The notes beneath the pieces were generated by a model. That model was not told the origin of the DNA. It saw only the letters and a list, made by a program, of their open reading frames with translations, and did not search any database. Source: Elgaria multicarinata webbii (lineage: Eukaryota > Chordata > Lepidosauria > Squamata > Anguidae). From it: a DNA stretch of 64,000 bases. The DNA lies in contig NC_086179.1 in NCBI RefSeq assembly GCF_023053635.1, positions 496,501 to 560,500 on the forward strand. Reading direction: 5' to 3'. Numbering within the stretch: the stretch's first letter is position 1; each line of letters starts with the position of its first letter. Below are positions 1-10,070 of the stretch, in pieces. A program made the position numbers and the translations under genes.

Positions 1-770
1 GCTGCATTTGGACCACACAATAGCCAATGGCGTGTGAATAGTCCACTCCGTGGCTGATTATTGAGGGGGGTCCTCCCTCCTGCCCCCACGACATGCTTAC
101 AATCAACTGTCGTGTGGATGAAGGCCAGCGTTGAGTCGGCTGTTAGCCAACAGTGTGTTTGACTGACACGTACCCCACCCTCTCTCCCCACCCCCTCAGT
201 CCTCCCGCTGGTATCCCATCAGCCACTGCGAGTTCTGTCCTCTGCACGATTGGTGGCTCCCCAAGTGCTTCCTGGACGGGGTTATTTCCCCTGCCTATAG
301 AGCCCCGCTGGGCGAGAGCGGCAGGGGATCCTGCAGCTCCCACCTCATGACTCTGTAGGCAGTGGAAATAATCCATGGAGCCTGACAGACAAGGCAACAA
401 TCAACAGTTGTGCAGATAATCAACTCTGCACAGCATTGGCTATTAGAGTTGATTATTAGATTACTAGAAAATAACCAACCACGGGGTGTTTTTTGCCCCA
501 CAGACGACGTAAAAGTCAACGGTGGGCTATTTAGTCTACCGTGGACTATTTAATCAACCGTTGACTATTGTGTCATCCAAACCCAGTCGATAACCAACAG
601 TGGTTCAAATAGTCAACTCTGCATAGCGTTGGTTATTTGAGTTGGTTATTCTAGCTGAATAACCAACCGTGGTGTGAAAAAGTCCTGACTGAGGACACAA
701 TAACCCACTGTTAATTATTTAATCTACCATTGGTTATCATGTTATCATGTTGTCCAAACCCAGTCGGTGT
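1..770. repeat. Degenerate AT-rich repeat with recurring short inverted motifs
   Basis: The stretch repeats variants of CAACCGTTGACTATT, AACCAACNGTGGTT and CCAAACCCAGTCG many times in both orientations. Two clearer units sit near 540-600 and 700-770 (both contain CCAAACCCAGTCG). It looks like a MITE-type or satellite-like accumulation; I cannot name the family and see no coding signal. Confidence 0.4.
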
Positions 771-774
771 CAGT

Positions 775-1150
775 CTGACCTTCCTGGGAGGGAATTCCAC
801 AATCAAGGTGCTGCCACCAAGAAGGCCCTGTTTCATGTTCCCACAATCTAGTCTGTCTTGGTAGCAGGGCACGCAACAAGCCCATCAAAGGGGAGATGCA
901 TTCATGTGGGAGGAGATGATCTTTTAGGTTTCCTGGACCCAGAGGTTTCTAGGTAAGAGGCAGCATCTTGAATTGGGCCAGGAAACCAACTGAAAACTGG
1001 TATAATTGATTTAGGGCCAGAGTGATATGGCCTGGAAGACAAGAAGCAGACAGCAATCTAACCACAGCACTTCGCACTGGCTGCAGTTTTCAATCATCCT
1101 CCAAGGGCAGCCACATATAACACATTACAATAATCTGAACAGCGGGTGAT
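775..1150 (-). mobile_element. L2-like LINE 3' fragment
   Basis: The minus strand carries the recognisable C-terminal RT-tail region of L2-like LINEs. The plus-strand text CCAAGGGCAGCCACATATAA is the reverse of the [11 protein letters not shown] coding stretch found in better copies here (20530-20890, 49330-49790). The fragment is 5'-truncated and degenerate. Confidence 0.55.
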
Positions 1151-1159
1151 TAAGGCATG

Positions 1160-1385
1160 GAAACGAACATAAGGACAGCCCTGCTGGATCAGACCAAGGG
1201 CCTCTCTGTCCCAGTGCAGTGGCTGATCAGTGGCCCGTGGGAAGCCTGCAAGGAGGACAAGAACACAACCATTCTCCACCTCAATCCATGGGTTGGATGT
1301 GGCTCTTGGAATGCTCCTCTCCGCCTCCTCCTCCTCCTCCTCCTCCTCCTCCTCCTCTTTCATGCTGGCTGTGCAGGGAGTAGCT
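1160..1385 (-). mobile_element. CR1-type LINE tail (antisense)
   Basis: GAACATAAGGACAGCCCTGC followed by TGGATCAGACCAAGGG is the reverse complement of a CR1-like 3' tail that recurs at 36710, 41388 and 58290. A (CTC)n microsatellite, CTCCTC repeated from about 1320 to 1352, interrupts it. Confidence 0.55.
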
Positions 1386-1459
1386 CATCTTCCTCTCCAG
1401 CCAGCATGGAAATGCAGGAAATGCAGGCGCAAGGCTCTCGATCTGGAGTGGGACTATGG

Positions 1460-1720
1460 CAGGAAGCAATGGGTTAAAGCCCCTCCAGTGCCACACACCA
1501 GGGTCCCAGTCTGGATCAGGCCCACAGCACCTGCCATTGCCTGGCCTGCAGTTCCATTCAATGGAATAAACAGATCCTTTCCAGACAATGCAAATGGCAG
1601 GTTTCCCCCCCCCCCGCCCCAATCCCGATTAAGACAAAGGGTTAAAGCCCCTTTGCCCCACATCAGCCAGGGTTCCAATCCAGATCAGTCCCCCAGCACC
1701 TGCAATTTGCATTTGTTTCA
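1460..1720. repeat. Two diverged tandem units, period about 168 bp
   Basis: GGGTTAAAGCCCCT occurs at 1471 and again at 1639. Each copy is followed by similar text (CCAGGGTCCCAGTCTGGATC against CCAGGGTTCCAATCCAGATC, then CCCAGCACCTGC). The pair is an old tandem duplication or a dimeric repeat of unknown family. Confidence 0.45.
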
Positions 1721-1949
1721 AGAGCCAGTGCTGGGGGGCCCAATCTGAATGAGGTCCCAGCATTTTTCTCTTGGGGGAAATGCCCCCCCCCGGGGAAAAA
1801 GGTGTATCCCCCCCTTCCCGGGCTGAAGATGTGGAGCTCTGTGGCCGGATCTACCTTCTCCAGGAAGGAGCACACCTGGTGCCCCAGCCAGAGCTGAAGC
1901 CACCTGCCGTAGTGAGGCCCAGCCCAGCAGCACCCGGCTCCCCACTCAC

Positions 1950-2165
1950 GCTGGGCATCCTGCCTGCAGCACAGAGGCCTTCTGCCTGCAGCTTTCCTCG
2001 GATCTCCCAAGCAAAGAGGGAAGGCTGCTCTTGCTTCATCTGGGCAACCCGGGCCACCACCTGTGGAGTGGACAGACGTGGCCGGCTTCCTCCCATGGCC
2101 TTTGGCTGGACAACGCCCATCTGGTAGAAGCGGGTGAGGATCTTGCTGACACACCCATTGGAGAC
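1950..2165 (-). CDS. PAX4: PAX4 exon encoding the linker and RED half of the paired domain
   Basis: This exon is 216 nt, exactly 72 codons, starting at [10 protein letters not shown] and ending at ...GRMPS before a GTGAGT donor. The acceptor has a strong pyrimidine tract (CCGTTTTTCTACGTTCCAG). The length and phase equal the homologous PAX6 exon. Conserved blocks are SNGCVSKIL, the GGS.PR linker, TP.VV and FAWEIR. Confidence 0.9.
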
Positions 2166-2496
2166 CTGGAACGTAGAAAAACGGAGGACTCTCGGTGTGT
2201 GAGAGTCCTGGGGCAGGGGTGGGGGGTCTCCTTGGCTAACTTCAGCATCTCCAGGGTCTTCCCTCCAAATGGTCTCCAGAGCTTCAGTTTGGCCTTGGTC
2301 CCTCAAGTCCCCCCCCCGCCTCCTTCCCCTGCCAGCTTCCCTCCGCCCCTCCCTCAGACAGCTACCTTCAAGTGACGTGAAATGTCAGTGGCTCGCAGCC
2401 CAGACGCGGCCAGATCGATTATCCACTTCCTCTTGAAGTCAGGCAGGGGGCATCCATTCACAAAGTGCCCCCCCAGCTGGTTCACGGCAGCGGCCC
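1950..2496 (-). CDS. PAX4: PAX4 paired-box transcription factor, partial (paired-domain exons only)
   Basis: PAX4 is a nuclear paired/homeodomain factor that specifies pancreatic beta and delta cells in mammals. Two minus-strand exons together encode most of a paired domain: NQLGG..FVNG.PLP..., DISRHLK, then [21 protein letters not shown] and AEGLC. The exons are 131 and 216 nt with a 200-nt intron, the same sizes I recall for the matching PAX6 exons, and the splice sites are good (AAG|GTAGCT, CCAG|GTC, AGC|GTGAGT). Wording such as [21 protein letters not shown] and the gene's position next to and divergent from SND1 favour PAX4 over PAX6. The usual Met just before NQLGG is Val here, so the start codon must lie upstream, either in an unseen exon or in the open frame reaching back to 2626. 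The next exon (VSSINRV...) and the homeobox are not in the window and should lie beyond its left edge. Confidence 0.9.
2366..2496 (-). CDS. PAX4: PAX4 exon encoding the PAI half of the paired domain
   Basis: This 131-nt exon is entered through ...GCTTGCAG and left through AAG|GTAGCT. It encodes the N-terminal beta hairpin and first helices of the paired domain ([15 protein letters not shown], then a basic DFKRKW stretch, then [11 protein letters not shown]). Two places differ from the usual paired consensus: NGRPLP reads NGCPLP and RPCDISR reads RATDISR. It begins in phase 2, so an upstream coding exon is expected. Confidence 0.88.
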
Positions 2497-4599
2497 CTGC
2501 AAGCAGCCCAGGAAGACGGATGACCCAGAGCTCTCTGACCCACAGACCACGCAAGGGGGGGGGGATGTCTGCATGGGCTTGTGTGACCATGAGGACCACC
2601 AGTGTGAGAACACACTGGAACATCATGTTAGGCTATCTACCAAAAAGCACTTTCTGTCTTCACCAGATGCAATTGTTTCTGTTTTAGAGATGCAATTTAT
2701 TTAGTCTGGGAATGGTCAGCTGTAGGAACAACAACACCCCTATGACCCTGAGGACTTAAAACCTCAAAACCAAAAGCAGCTTAGAGCTCACCTGACAGCC
2801 CAGCTGTGCTGAGGACAACCCCACCCCCACCCCACCCCATCACTAGCTCTGCCTCAAAGTGGCATCAGCACAAGGCTGCCCAGCTGAGCTCTTCTTCTTC
2901 ATCACACGGCTCAGGTCAGCTAGTCGTCGGGATGACCCCTAAGTTACGAATGGCTCACTGAGACTTGTTTGTGAGGCAGGTAAAGCCATACTGCAGACTC
3001 AGGGCACGAATGGCACTTCGCTGTTATCTCTTATGGTTGCTCAGATCCATTTCAGCTGTGGGGGGCTAGGATGCAAGATTTGGAGCAAGGCTGAGAAATT
3101 GGTTGCAGAGATACAAAGGGGGGGGAGTTAGAGGAGCGAGCACCATGGGAAGCGAGGGGTGCTGAGAAGGAAGAGGCTCCTCCCCTTCCTCTGGACCTCC
3201 TCATCCCCCCCAAGTCAGCTGCTGCAGCTCAAGCACCTTGCCTGCACTCTGGGTGCTCTCCTGCCCCCCACTCCTCCCCTCACTGCAACGTCTTTCCAGC
3301 GCTTTCCCAAGCAGAAGAAACTGAGCCCAGTTGTCCCAGGGGAACTGATGAAGAAATCACCACTTGGGAGTATTCGAAAGGCCGCCTTGGGGCTCTTGGT
3401 CTGCCAACTCTAGGATCAGCTGCATGGGTCCCAGAGGCCTGCCAAGACCAGCCCTTCTGGTCCTTCTGCCAGGCAGGCAGGGCGAGTGCCTCTACCCTGC
3501 CGACAGGCAAGAGGCAAGGCTCCAGAGCGCTTTGGCAAGGGGGGGCGACCCCCGAATGCCTTGCTTACCCTGGTGCAGTTGCATTCCACGAGGCATCGAC
3601 TGGGCCAAGCTCCTCCAGGGCTGCCGGGATTCTGCAGGGAGAGAAAACCCACGGACCGTAGTGGTGACAGCGGGAGACGAAACTGCAGGCAGCCCAAGGG
3701 GCAGGCTTCTGTGCTGAGGTGGGGGTGGGGGAGTTGCCCAGGGCTGTGTCTCCAGCCTTCTGCCATGCAAGGATGCCCGGGCTGCCTGCAGGAATTTCAG
3801 CAAGCACCTGAGCTCTCTCCTGCTGTCAGGCAGGGATGGTGCGATGATGCCCGGCCGGTGGGGGGCTCCGCTGGGGGGAGCGATCTGGTGCTGGCTGGGC
3901 TGCTTCTTGTGCAGCTCATTTAGAGGCAGCTCACCCGCCCACCTGAGCTGCAGGCAGATGCATTGGCTGGGCAGGGAAACGGACAGACGGTTGCGTGGAT
4001 GGAGACCAGAGCGACCTTTTGCCTTCTCCTTAGCAGCCCCAGGGCAAAGCCAGCAGCACAGAAGGCAGAGGCGGACAAAGTGGCGGGCTGCAGTCCTCCT
4101 GGGAGCAACTTGCAGCAGCAGCCCGCTCCGTTTCAGCTCCCTGTCACCAACTTGCCTCACACCGACCCGTCTTCATCTCCCCCACCCTGCAGAGCCCTGG
4201 CCAGGGACCCGCCCTGCTGCATCGGCGTGGCCCGTTTAGAGCAGAGCCTGGCTCTTCCTGTGGCGCAACAGGTGCAAACCGACTGAGCTCCCGAGGAAAG
4301 AAAGCCGCCCTGGAGAAAAAGTCCAGGAAGAAGAGCAAGGAGCCTGGGACCGGCTGCCCCAGGATGGCTGCAGCCCCCTGCCCAGGGCTTCGCCAGGAGG
4401 GAGCTTGCCCATCTGCTGGCTGGCTGGCTGCTGCTTCTCCCCACGCCGAAGCCAGCTCCTAGCCGTCCCAAAGCAGCCGGCCCTGAGACCAGCCCCTGCC
4501 TTCCGGCCACGTCGGTTGGGGATCTTCTGTGCGTCCTCCATGCCCTCCCACCCCTGCTGGGCCTGAGTGTACAGGGCACCGGGCTGAGTGCGAGCACTC
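2497..4599. other. PAX4 upstream region, no gene recognised
   Basis: The stretch holds poly-G/C tracts, CTTCTTCTT runs and mixed sequence that becomes richer in G+C after 3.2 kb. The PAX4 first exon and promoter should lie here or further right, but no upstream ATG exon with a matching phase-2 donor could be chosen with confidence. Open frames are short and lack domain signatures. Confidence 0.4.
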
Positions 4600-7500
4600 C
4601 CTCCTCGCTGCTTGCTGGAGGCTGTGCGGAGCGGGGATGTGGGGCTTTCTTTGGGGCTCTGGAACTTCGTCTTCAGCGTGGCTTCCCGGGTGGCTGAGCC
4701 GTCGGGGGAACCGTGGCAGCGTGTCCTGGCATTGCTGGGCGAGCGGGACAGCGGGAGGGTTGCACAGCAGCTGCGGGGCAGAGGAGCGCCCCTTAGCCAG
4801 CCGCCCCCTTCGCGGCCCTTTGCTTCCCGGGGAGGGGGGTATTTAGGTAGGGGCTGGCTCGGGAGGGGCAGTGGCACAGCTCAGCACTTGCTTTGGCGAG
4901 GAGCCCGCTCCTGGGCCTCTCGACTGCCCCGCTGGCACTCATCCTGGCGGCTCCCGGCGGCGTCCCGGCGGGCTGGGCGAGCGGCTGGCGTTTCAGCACC
5001 AGCGCAGCGTGGACAGCGACCCCAGCGCGGCCGGCCCTGCGTCGCTTCGCCGCAGCCTCCCCGCCTGGCGGGCGCGGGCGCACCGAGCGGCTGCCTTGGA
5101 CGGGCCAGACGCGCCCGCCGCGGGGGCTGCCCTAGTCCCCCTGGTCCCCTTACAGGCTTCCCTCCACCGGGCTCAGCGGCTGCGGCTGCCCTCCTACCCG
5201 GGACTGAAGCGGCAACGCCGAGGGGCGCCGGTCGATGCCTCCCTTCGCCTGGGGACGGCGGGGGCCCCGCGACAGGAATGCGGCCGGGCGGGCGCTCTGG
5301 CGGACGCCCCTGCAAGACGCGCGGGGCCCCGGACTCCACCAGCTAGGCAGGCCGGACGGCGCTCCCTGCCTTTATTGTCGGCCTGGGTGCCCGGCTGCAG
5401 TATGCAAACAGAGGCGGCTCTGGCCCGGCTGGGGGAGGGGGAGGGGGCGCCCTGCCCTGCCCCCGCGACGCCTCCCGAGCCGGCCCAGATGGCCCCGGTC
5501 TCGGCTGGCAGAGCCAAGCGCTGCCAAGACGCCCGGGAAAATATTTGATGAGCAAATAGTGGGCCAGGCGGCCCTTCCTTCTCCGGCCCGGGGCCCAGCG
5601 AGTGACCCTCCTCAACCCCAGCCGCCGCCCCTCCCGCCCGGGCTCTCCGCCGAACAGGCTGCCTCGGAGGCGACCATCTGGTCCCAATTACACATTAACC
5701 ACGGCAGCGGCCTCTTCCTCCTCCTCCCCCTCCTCCCGCTTCTCCACCCCCGACGGGTGGGAGTCGCAGCAGCAGCAGCAGCAGCAGCGCCATCCATGCG
5801 CCCACCTGTTGGCCGCGGACCCCAAGGGAGGGAAGGAGGGAGGGATGGGCGGCCCCGGGCTCTGCGGCGATCGACCTCGGGCTCATCTGTGCTTCCCCGG
5901 GCAAGGGGGACTCCCAGCGGCCACGCCGGGGCGGAGGGCGGCGTGCGTAAAGGCCGCTGCAGGGGATGGCACGTGCCGGGCGCCCTGTCCCTCCCCAATC
6001 CCCAACAGGAAGGGCCCGGAGATGCGGGTCAGGAGGGTGACATCCCCCCTCCCAAGTGCTACCCGAGTGGCCAGGACAGGGATGGCCCAGAAGCGGAGCT
6101 GTGGGGGAAGAGGGGGCGGCATCCCTTCCCGGTCGGGCGCCTCTGGGAGGTTGGGCACGCGCCCCAGCGCTCTCCAAGACGCACGGCGGCCAGAGGCGCC
6201 TGTTGGCTAAAGCAGCCCCTTCCTCGACGGCCCGGGCAGCGCAAGGGAGGGGCAGGCCCGGGGGAGGCCTCCGCGGGAGGCAGGCCGCCTTGGCCAAGCG
6301 CCGAGCTCGGGAAGCCCTTCTCGGACGCACAGGGAGGCCGGAGGGCCGCCCAGCTTCCCAGCCGCCTTCCCAGGAAGCGGCGCCCGGGGCGCCTGGGTCT
6401 CAGGCGCCGAGCTGCGCTCCGCGCTCCCAGCGAGCAGCCTCGCCGAGGCACCTGGCAAAAGGGGGGACGAAAGGGGCTAGCGCTTGGGACCGCGTGGGGC
6501 GCGGGAGGAGCTCCTCCGTCCCGCCCCTACCCTCAGAGCCGGACGGGGAAGAGGAGGAGGAGGCAGCAGGCAGGGCGAGCGGGGCAGCCCTCGTGCAGCA
6601 GGAGGGTGCGAGGGCAAGAGCGAGGGGGCCACCGGAGCCGTCGCCGTTCCCTGCTCGTCTCGGCGGCCACGCTTCTAGCGGGGTCTCCCCGCGGAGGTTT
6701 CCCTCGCCTGCAAGTGGGCCCGGCGGCCGCCCCATCCACAAGCCCTCGGACGTCGGGGGCGGGCAGGAGAGGCACCGGCAGCCTAAAGACAGAGGGCGGG
6801 GAGCTGGTTGGGGAACCGGCAGCCTTTAACCCGGGCGGGACGGAGAAGAGCAAAGAAGCGCCCAGGCCGAACTCCCCAGCCCTCCCTTCGGACTTCCACC
6901 GGCGAGGCCTGAGAGCGGGCGCCCCCCTGCTTCCGCAGCCCCCGGGCGGGAGTGGCAGCGTCGGCGGCGTGGGGTGTGGGGCTGGGTGGCGCCCGCTTTG
7001 CAGGGCTTTCATGGCTGGCTGGCTCGGCCGGGGAGCCGGGCTGCTTCGCCCAGCAGCGCCCAGTCCGATGGTGGAAGTCGGCCAACGGGACGGAGGCGGC
7101 GGGGAAAGGGTACGCGAGGGGACGACGGAGTCCTGGCCGCGGCCGAGTGCCGGTGGCGCGCCCTTCCCTGCAGGCTGTCTCTCCAGAGCCAGGGCGGGGG
7201 AGGCAGAGCCGCCGTCCAGCTTTCGGGCTTGCGGGGGGGGGGGCACCTGGGCCGCAGAGGGGACAGGAGGCGGGACAGACGGGCCTCGCGCCTGGTCCGA
7301 CTGTCGGCGCCTTCTGCCTTCTTCGCGGCCCGGCGCGGCCCGCTGGCTCGCTCGCCTCGGGGCCGCTTCTGTTTGCAGGGCCCTTCTCCGGGCTCAGCCC
7401 GACGCCACCCAGACGCGAATGGTGGGAGCAGGCCGGCAGGAGCGGGGCGGTCCCTCGAGGCCGTCAGGCAGCCGGAGGGCAGCCGCGCGGGAGGGGGCGC

Positions 7501-7850
7501 CCCGGAGGAGCTGCGGCGCCGGAGCCCCAGAGATGCGGATTGCTCCGGGCGGAGGCCGGGCGGGGCAGTCGCCAGAGGGGTTTCCTGGACAGAGGGGTTT
7601 CGATGCCCAGCACGCCCCCCTGGCCCCCACCTCTAGGCGGGACCCAAGCCCGTGCGCGCGCGCCAGTGTCCTGCCTCCTGGGAGTCAAGGAGCGAGGCAG
7701 TCCAAGCCCTCTCGAGCGAATGCTCCCGTCGGAAGACCCGGTGCAGCTGCACGCTAACCATCGGGGCAGGTTCCTTAAAAGCCTTTGACCGGGCCATCGC
7801 CTCCTCCTCCTCCTCCTCCTCCTCCTCCCGGGTGTAGGCAGAAGCTGTCT
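4600..7850. promoter_or_regulatory. Large CpG-rich block (orphan CpG island) between PAX4 and SND1
   Basis: About 3.2 kb is dense in CpG and GC boxes, unlike the flanking repeats. It supports very long open frames in several phases on both strands (the longest is 840 codons). The proteins are all Ala/Gly/Pro/Arg with no domain, as expected from stop-poor GC-rich DNA. A TATTTAGG box near 4840 is followed about 30 bp later by a CAGCTC-rich stretch that could be a plus-strand start site. Small (GCA)n and (CCT)n tracts occur at 5766-5789 and 7798-7828. The block may be a PAX4-side regulatory domain or the promoter of an unrecognised non-coding RNA. Confidence 0.5.
5540..5700. promoter_or_regulatory. 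AT-rich motif cluster inside the CpG block, candidate PAX4 enhancer
   Basis: Inside otherwise GC-rich DNA sit ATATTTGATG and GCAAATA (FOXA-like, 5552-5558), an E-box CATCTG (5675-5680), an AATTA homeodomain core (5686-5690) and ATTAAC (5694-5699, an HNF1 half-site). Mammalian PAX4 is known to be driven by a compact upstream enhancer binding HNF1A, HNF4A, PDX1 and NEUROD1. The cluster lies about 3.1 kb upstream of the first visible PAX4 exon. The link is inference from motif content and place only. Confidence 0.3.
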
Positions 7851-7884
7851 TAACGCAAGCCGATCCCCACTTATGTGGAAGATT

Positions 7885-8112
7885 CAGGGTTAGGGTCCTT
7901 CTTCACACAGTGCAGAGTTAAACTATGGATTTCATTGCCACAACATGTAGCCAAGGCTGCCACTTTGGACAGCTTTAAAAGAGGATTGGATAAATTCCTG
8001 GAGGAGAAAGTTATCAATGGCTACAAGCCCTGATGGCTATGTGCTACCTCCAGTATCCCAGGCTGTAAGCCTGTGTGCCTCAGTTCATGGGAGGTTGCTG
8101 TTGCACCTGTGT
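7885..8112 (+). mobile_element. CR1-type LINE 3' end
   Basis: CTTCTTCACACAGTGCAGAG through ATAAATTCCTGGAGGAGAAA matches the fuller copy at 38650-38800, which encodes the end of the CR1 ORF2 ([10 protein letters not shown]..., [10 protein letters not shown]). The fragment is 5'-truncated and joins directly to an opposite-strand CR1 at 8113. Confidence 0.65.
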
Positions 8113-9660
8113 CATAGAATCATAGAATAGCAGAGTTGGAAGGGGCCTACCTATAAAGCCATCGAGTCCAAACGCTGCTCAATGCAGGAATCTACCCTAA
8201 AGCATCCCTGACAGATGCTTGTCCAGCTGCCTCCTGAATGCCTCTAGTGTGGGAGAGCCCACAACCTCCTAGGTAAATGGTTTCCTTGTCGTACCGCTCT
8301 AACAGTCAGGAAATTTTTCCTGATGTCCAGCCGGAATCTGGCTTCCTTTAACTTGAGCCCGTTATTCCGTGTCCTGCACTCTGGGAGGATCGAGAAGAGA
8401 TCCTGGCCCTCCTCTGTGTGACAACCTTTTAAGTATTTAAAGAGTGCTATCATGTCTCCCCTCCATCTTCTCTTCTCCAGGCTAAACATGCCCAGTTCTT
8501 TCAGTCTCTCTTCATAGGGCTTTGTTTCCAGACCCCTGATCATCCTGGTTGCCCTCCTCTGAACACGCTCCAGCTTGTCTGCATCCTTCTTGAATTGTGG
8601 AGCCCAGAACTGGATGCAATACTCTAGATGAGGCCTAACCAGGGCCGAATAGAGAGGAACCAGGACCTCACGTGATTTGGAAGCTATACTTCTATTAATG
8701 CAGCCCAAAATAGCATTTGTCTTTCTTGCAGCCATAGTGCACTGTTGGCTCCTATTCAGCTTGTGATCTACAATAATTCCAAGATCCTTTTCACTTGTAG
8801 TATTGTTGAGCCAAGTATCCCCCATCTATTTCCTAGGTGTAGAACTTGGCATTTATCCCTATTAAAATTCATTCTGTTGCTTTCAGCCCAGCACTCCAGC
8901 CTATCAAGATCACTTTGAAGTTTGTTTCTGTCTTCCAGGGTATTAGCTATCCCACCCAATTTTGTGTCATCTGCAAATTTGATAAGCGTTCCCTGCACCT
9001 CCTCGTCCAAATCATTAATAAAATTTTTGAAGAGCACTGGGCTCAGGACTGAGCCCTGCGGTACCCCACTCGTTGCCTCTCCCCAATTTATTTATTTATT
9101 TATTTATTACATTTTTATACCGCCCAATAGCCGAAGCTCTCTGGGCGGTTCACAAAAAATAAAACCATAATAAAACAACGAACAGGTTAAAAGCACAAAT
9201 ACAAAATACAGTATAAAAAGCACAACAGGATAAAAACCACGCAGCAAAATTGATATAAAATTAAAATACAGAGTTAAAACAGTAAAATTTAAATGCAAGT
9301 TAAAATTAAGTGTTAAAATACTGAGAGAATAAAAAGGTCTTCAGCTGGCGATGAAAGGAGTACAGTGTAGGCGCCAGGCGGACCTCTCTGGGTTGCTCAT
9401 TCCACAGCCGGGGTGCCACAGCGGAGAAAGCCCTCCTCCTAGTAGCCACCTGCCTCACTTCCTTCGGCAGGGGCTCACGGAGAAGGGCCCCTGTAGATGA
9501 TCTTAATGTCTGGGCAGGTACATATGGGAGGAGGCGTTCCTTCAAATAACCTGGCCCCAAACCGTTTAGGGCTTTGAATGTCAATACCAGCACTTTGAGA
9601 AGGTTCCATTGATAAGTACTCTTTGAGTCTGGTTTGGCACCTCACTGTGAATCCACCTAA
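8113..9660 (-). mobile_element. CR1 LINE, antisense, split by a younger LINE
   Basis: It begins with the CR1 3' hallmark (reverse of ATTCTATGATTCTATGA) and runs through the end of ORF2. Frames read [37 protein letters not shown] and later [30 protein letters not shown]. The CR1 text stops at about 9088 (CTCTCCCCAATTT) and resumes at about 9597 (GAGAAGGTTCCATTGATAAG). This copy is 5'-truncated like almost all CR1s. Confidence 0.85.
9089..9596 (-). mobile_element. L2-like LINE 3' end inserted in the CR1
   Basis: A (TTTA)n tail and the text ACCGCCCAATAGCCGAAGCT mark the 3' end. The minus strand encodes a typical L2-like C-terminus (VLTFKALNGLGPGYLKERLLPY, then AFSAVAPRLWNEQP). The CR1 sequence on both sides is continuous apart from this insert, so it is the younger insertion. 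Confidence 0.8.
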
Positions 9661-9914
9661 TAGTAGATGGCCACATTGTCTCTGCAAGTCAACAACATGG
9701 AATGGCATAGCAAGGGGGCATCCTCCCTTCCACAAACTACGTTGGGAGTTCCAGTTCCAGCAGGAAACAGCTGGCATGTCAATTTGAATAGGGTGCAATC
9801 CTCTGTATGTTAGGCAAAAACTACAACCAACCTCCAATTCCCAGTGTGGCTGGCTAGAGAGCTGCTGGGAGTTCTAGGACTTTTTAATGTCCTAACATGT
9901 GTAAGATTGCACAC

Positions 9915-10070
9915 TTATTTACCTATCACATTTCTCTACCATCCAAGGAGCTGTCACTCTCTGGGCAGTCCACAAAATAGAGGTTAAAACCATAAAATAC
10001 AAAATTATAACAATACAACACAGCATAAAATCTACAGCAGAGGGCAGGAATAGAGAAACTATCTAAAACG
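9915..10070 (-). mobile_element. L2-like LINE 3' tail fragment
   Basis: TTATTTACCTATCACATTTC then CTCTCTGGGCAGTCCACAAA and a run of AAAACCATAAAATAC resemble the 3' end of the element at 9089. It is more diverged and so probably older. Confidence 0.55.

Noticed and set aside
1-1949. PAX4 homeobox exons
   Set aside because: No minus-strand frame here encodes SSINRV or WF.NRRAKWR; the exons are presumably left of the window.
5235-7757. 840-codon open frame on the plus strand, with long frames on the other strand
   Set aside because: It lies in the CpG block. The product is almost only Arg, Gly, Pro, Ala and Ser with no domain, and equally long frames occur in other phases, so it is a composition effect.
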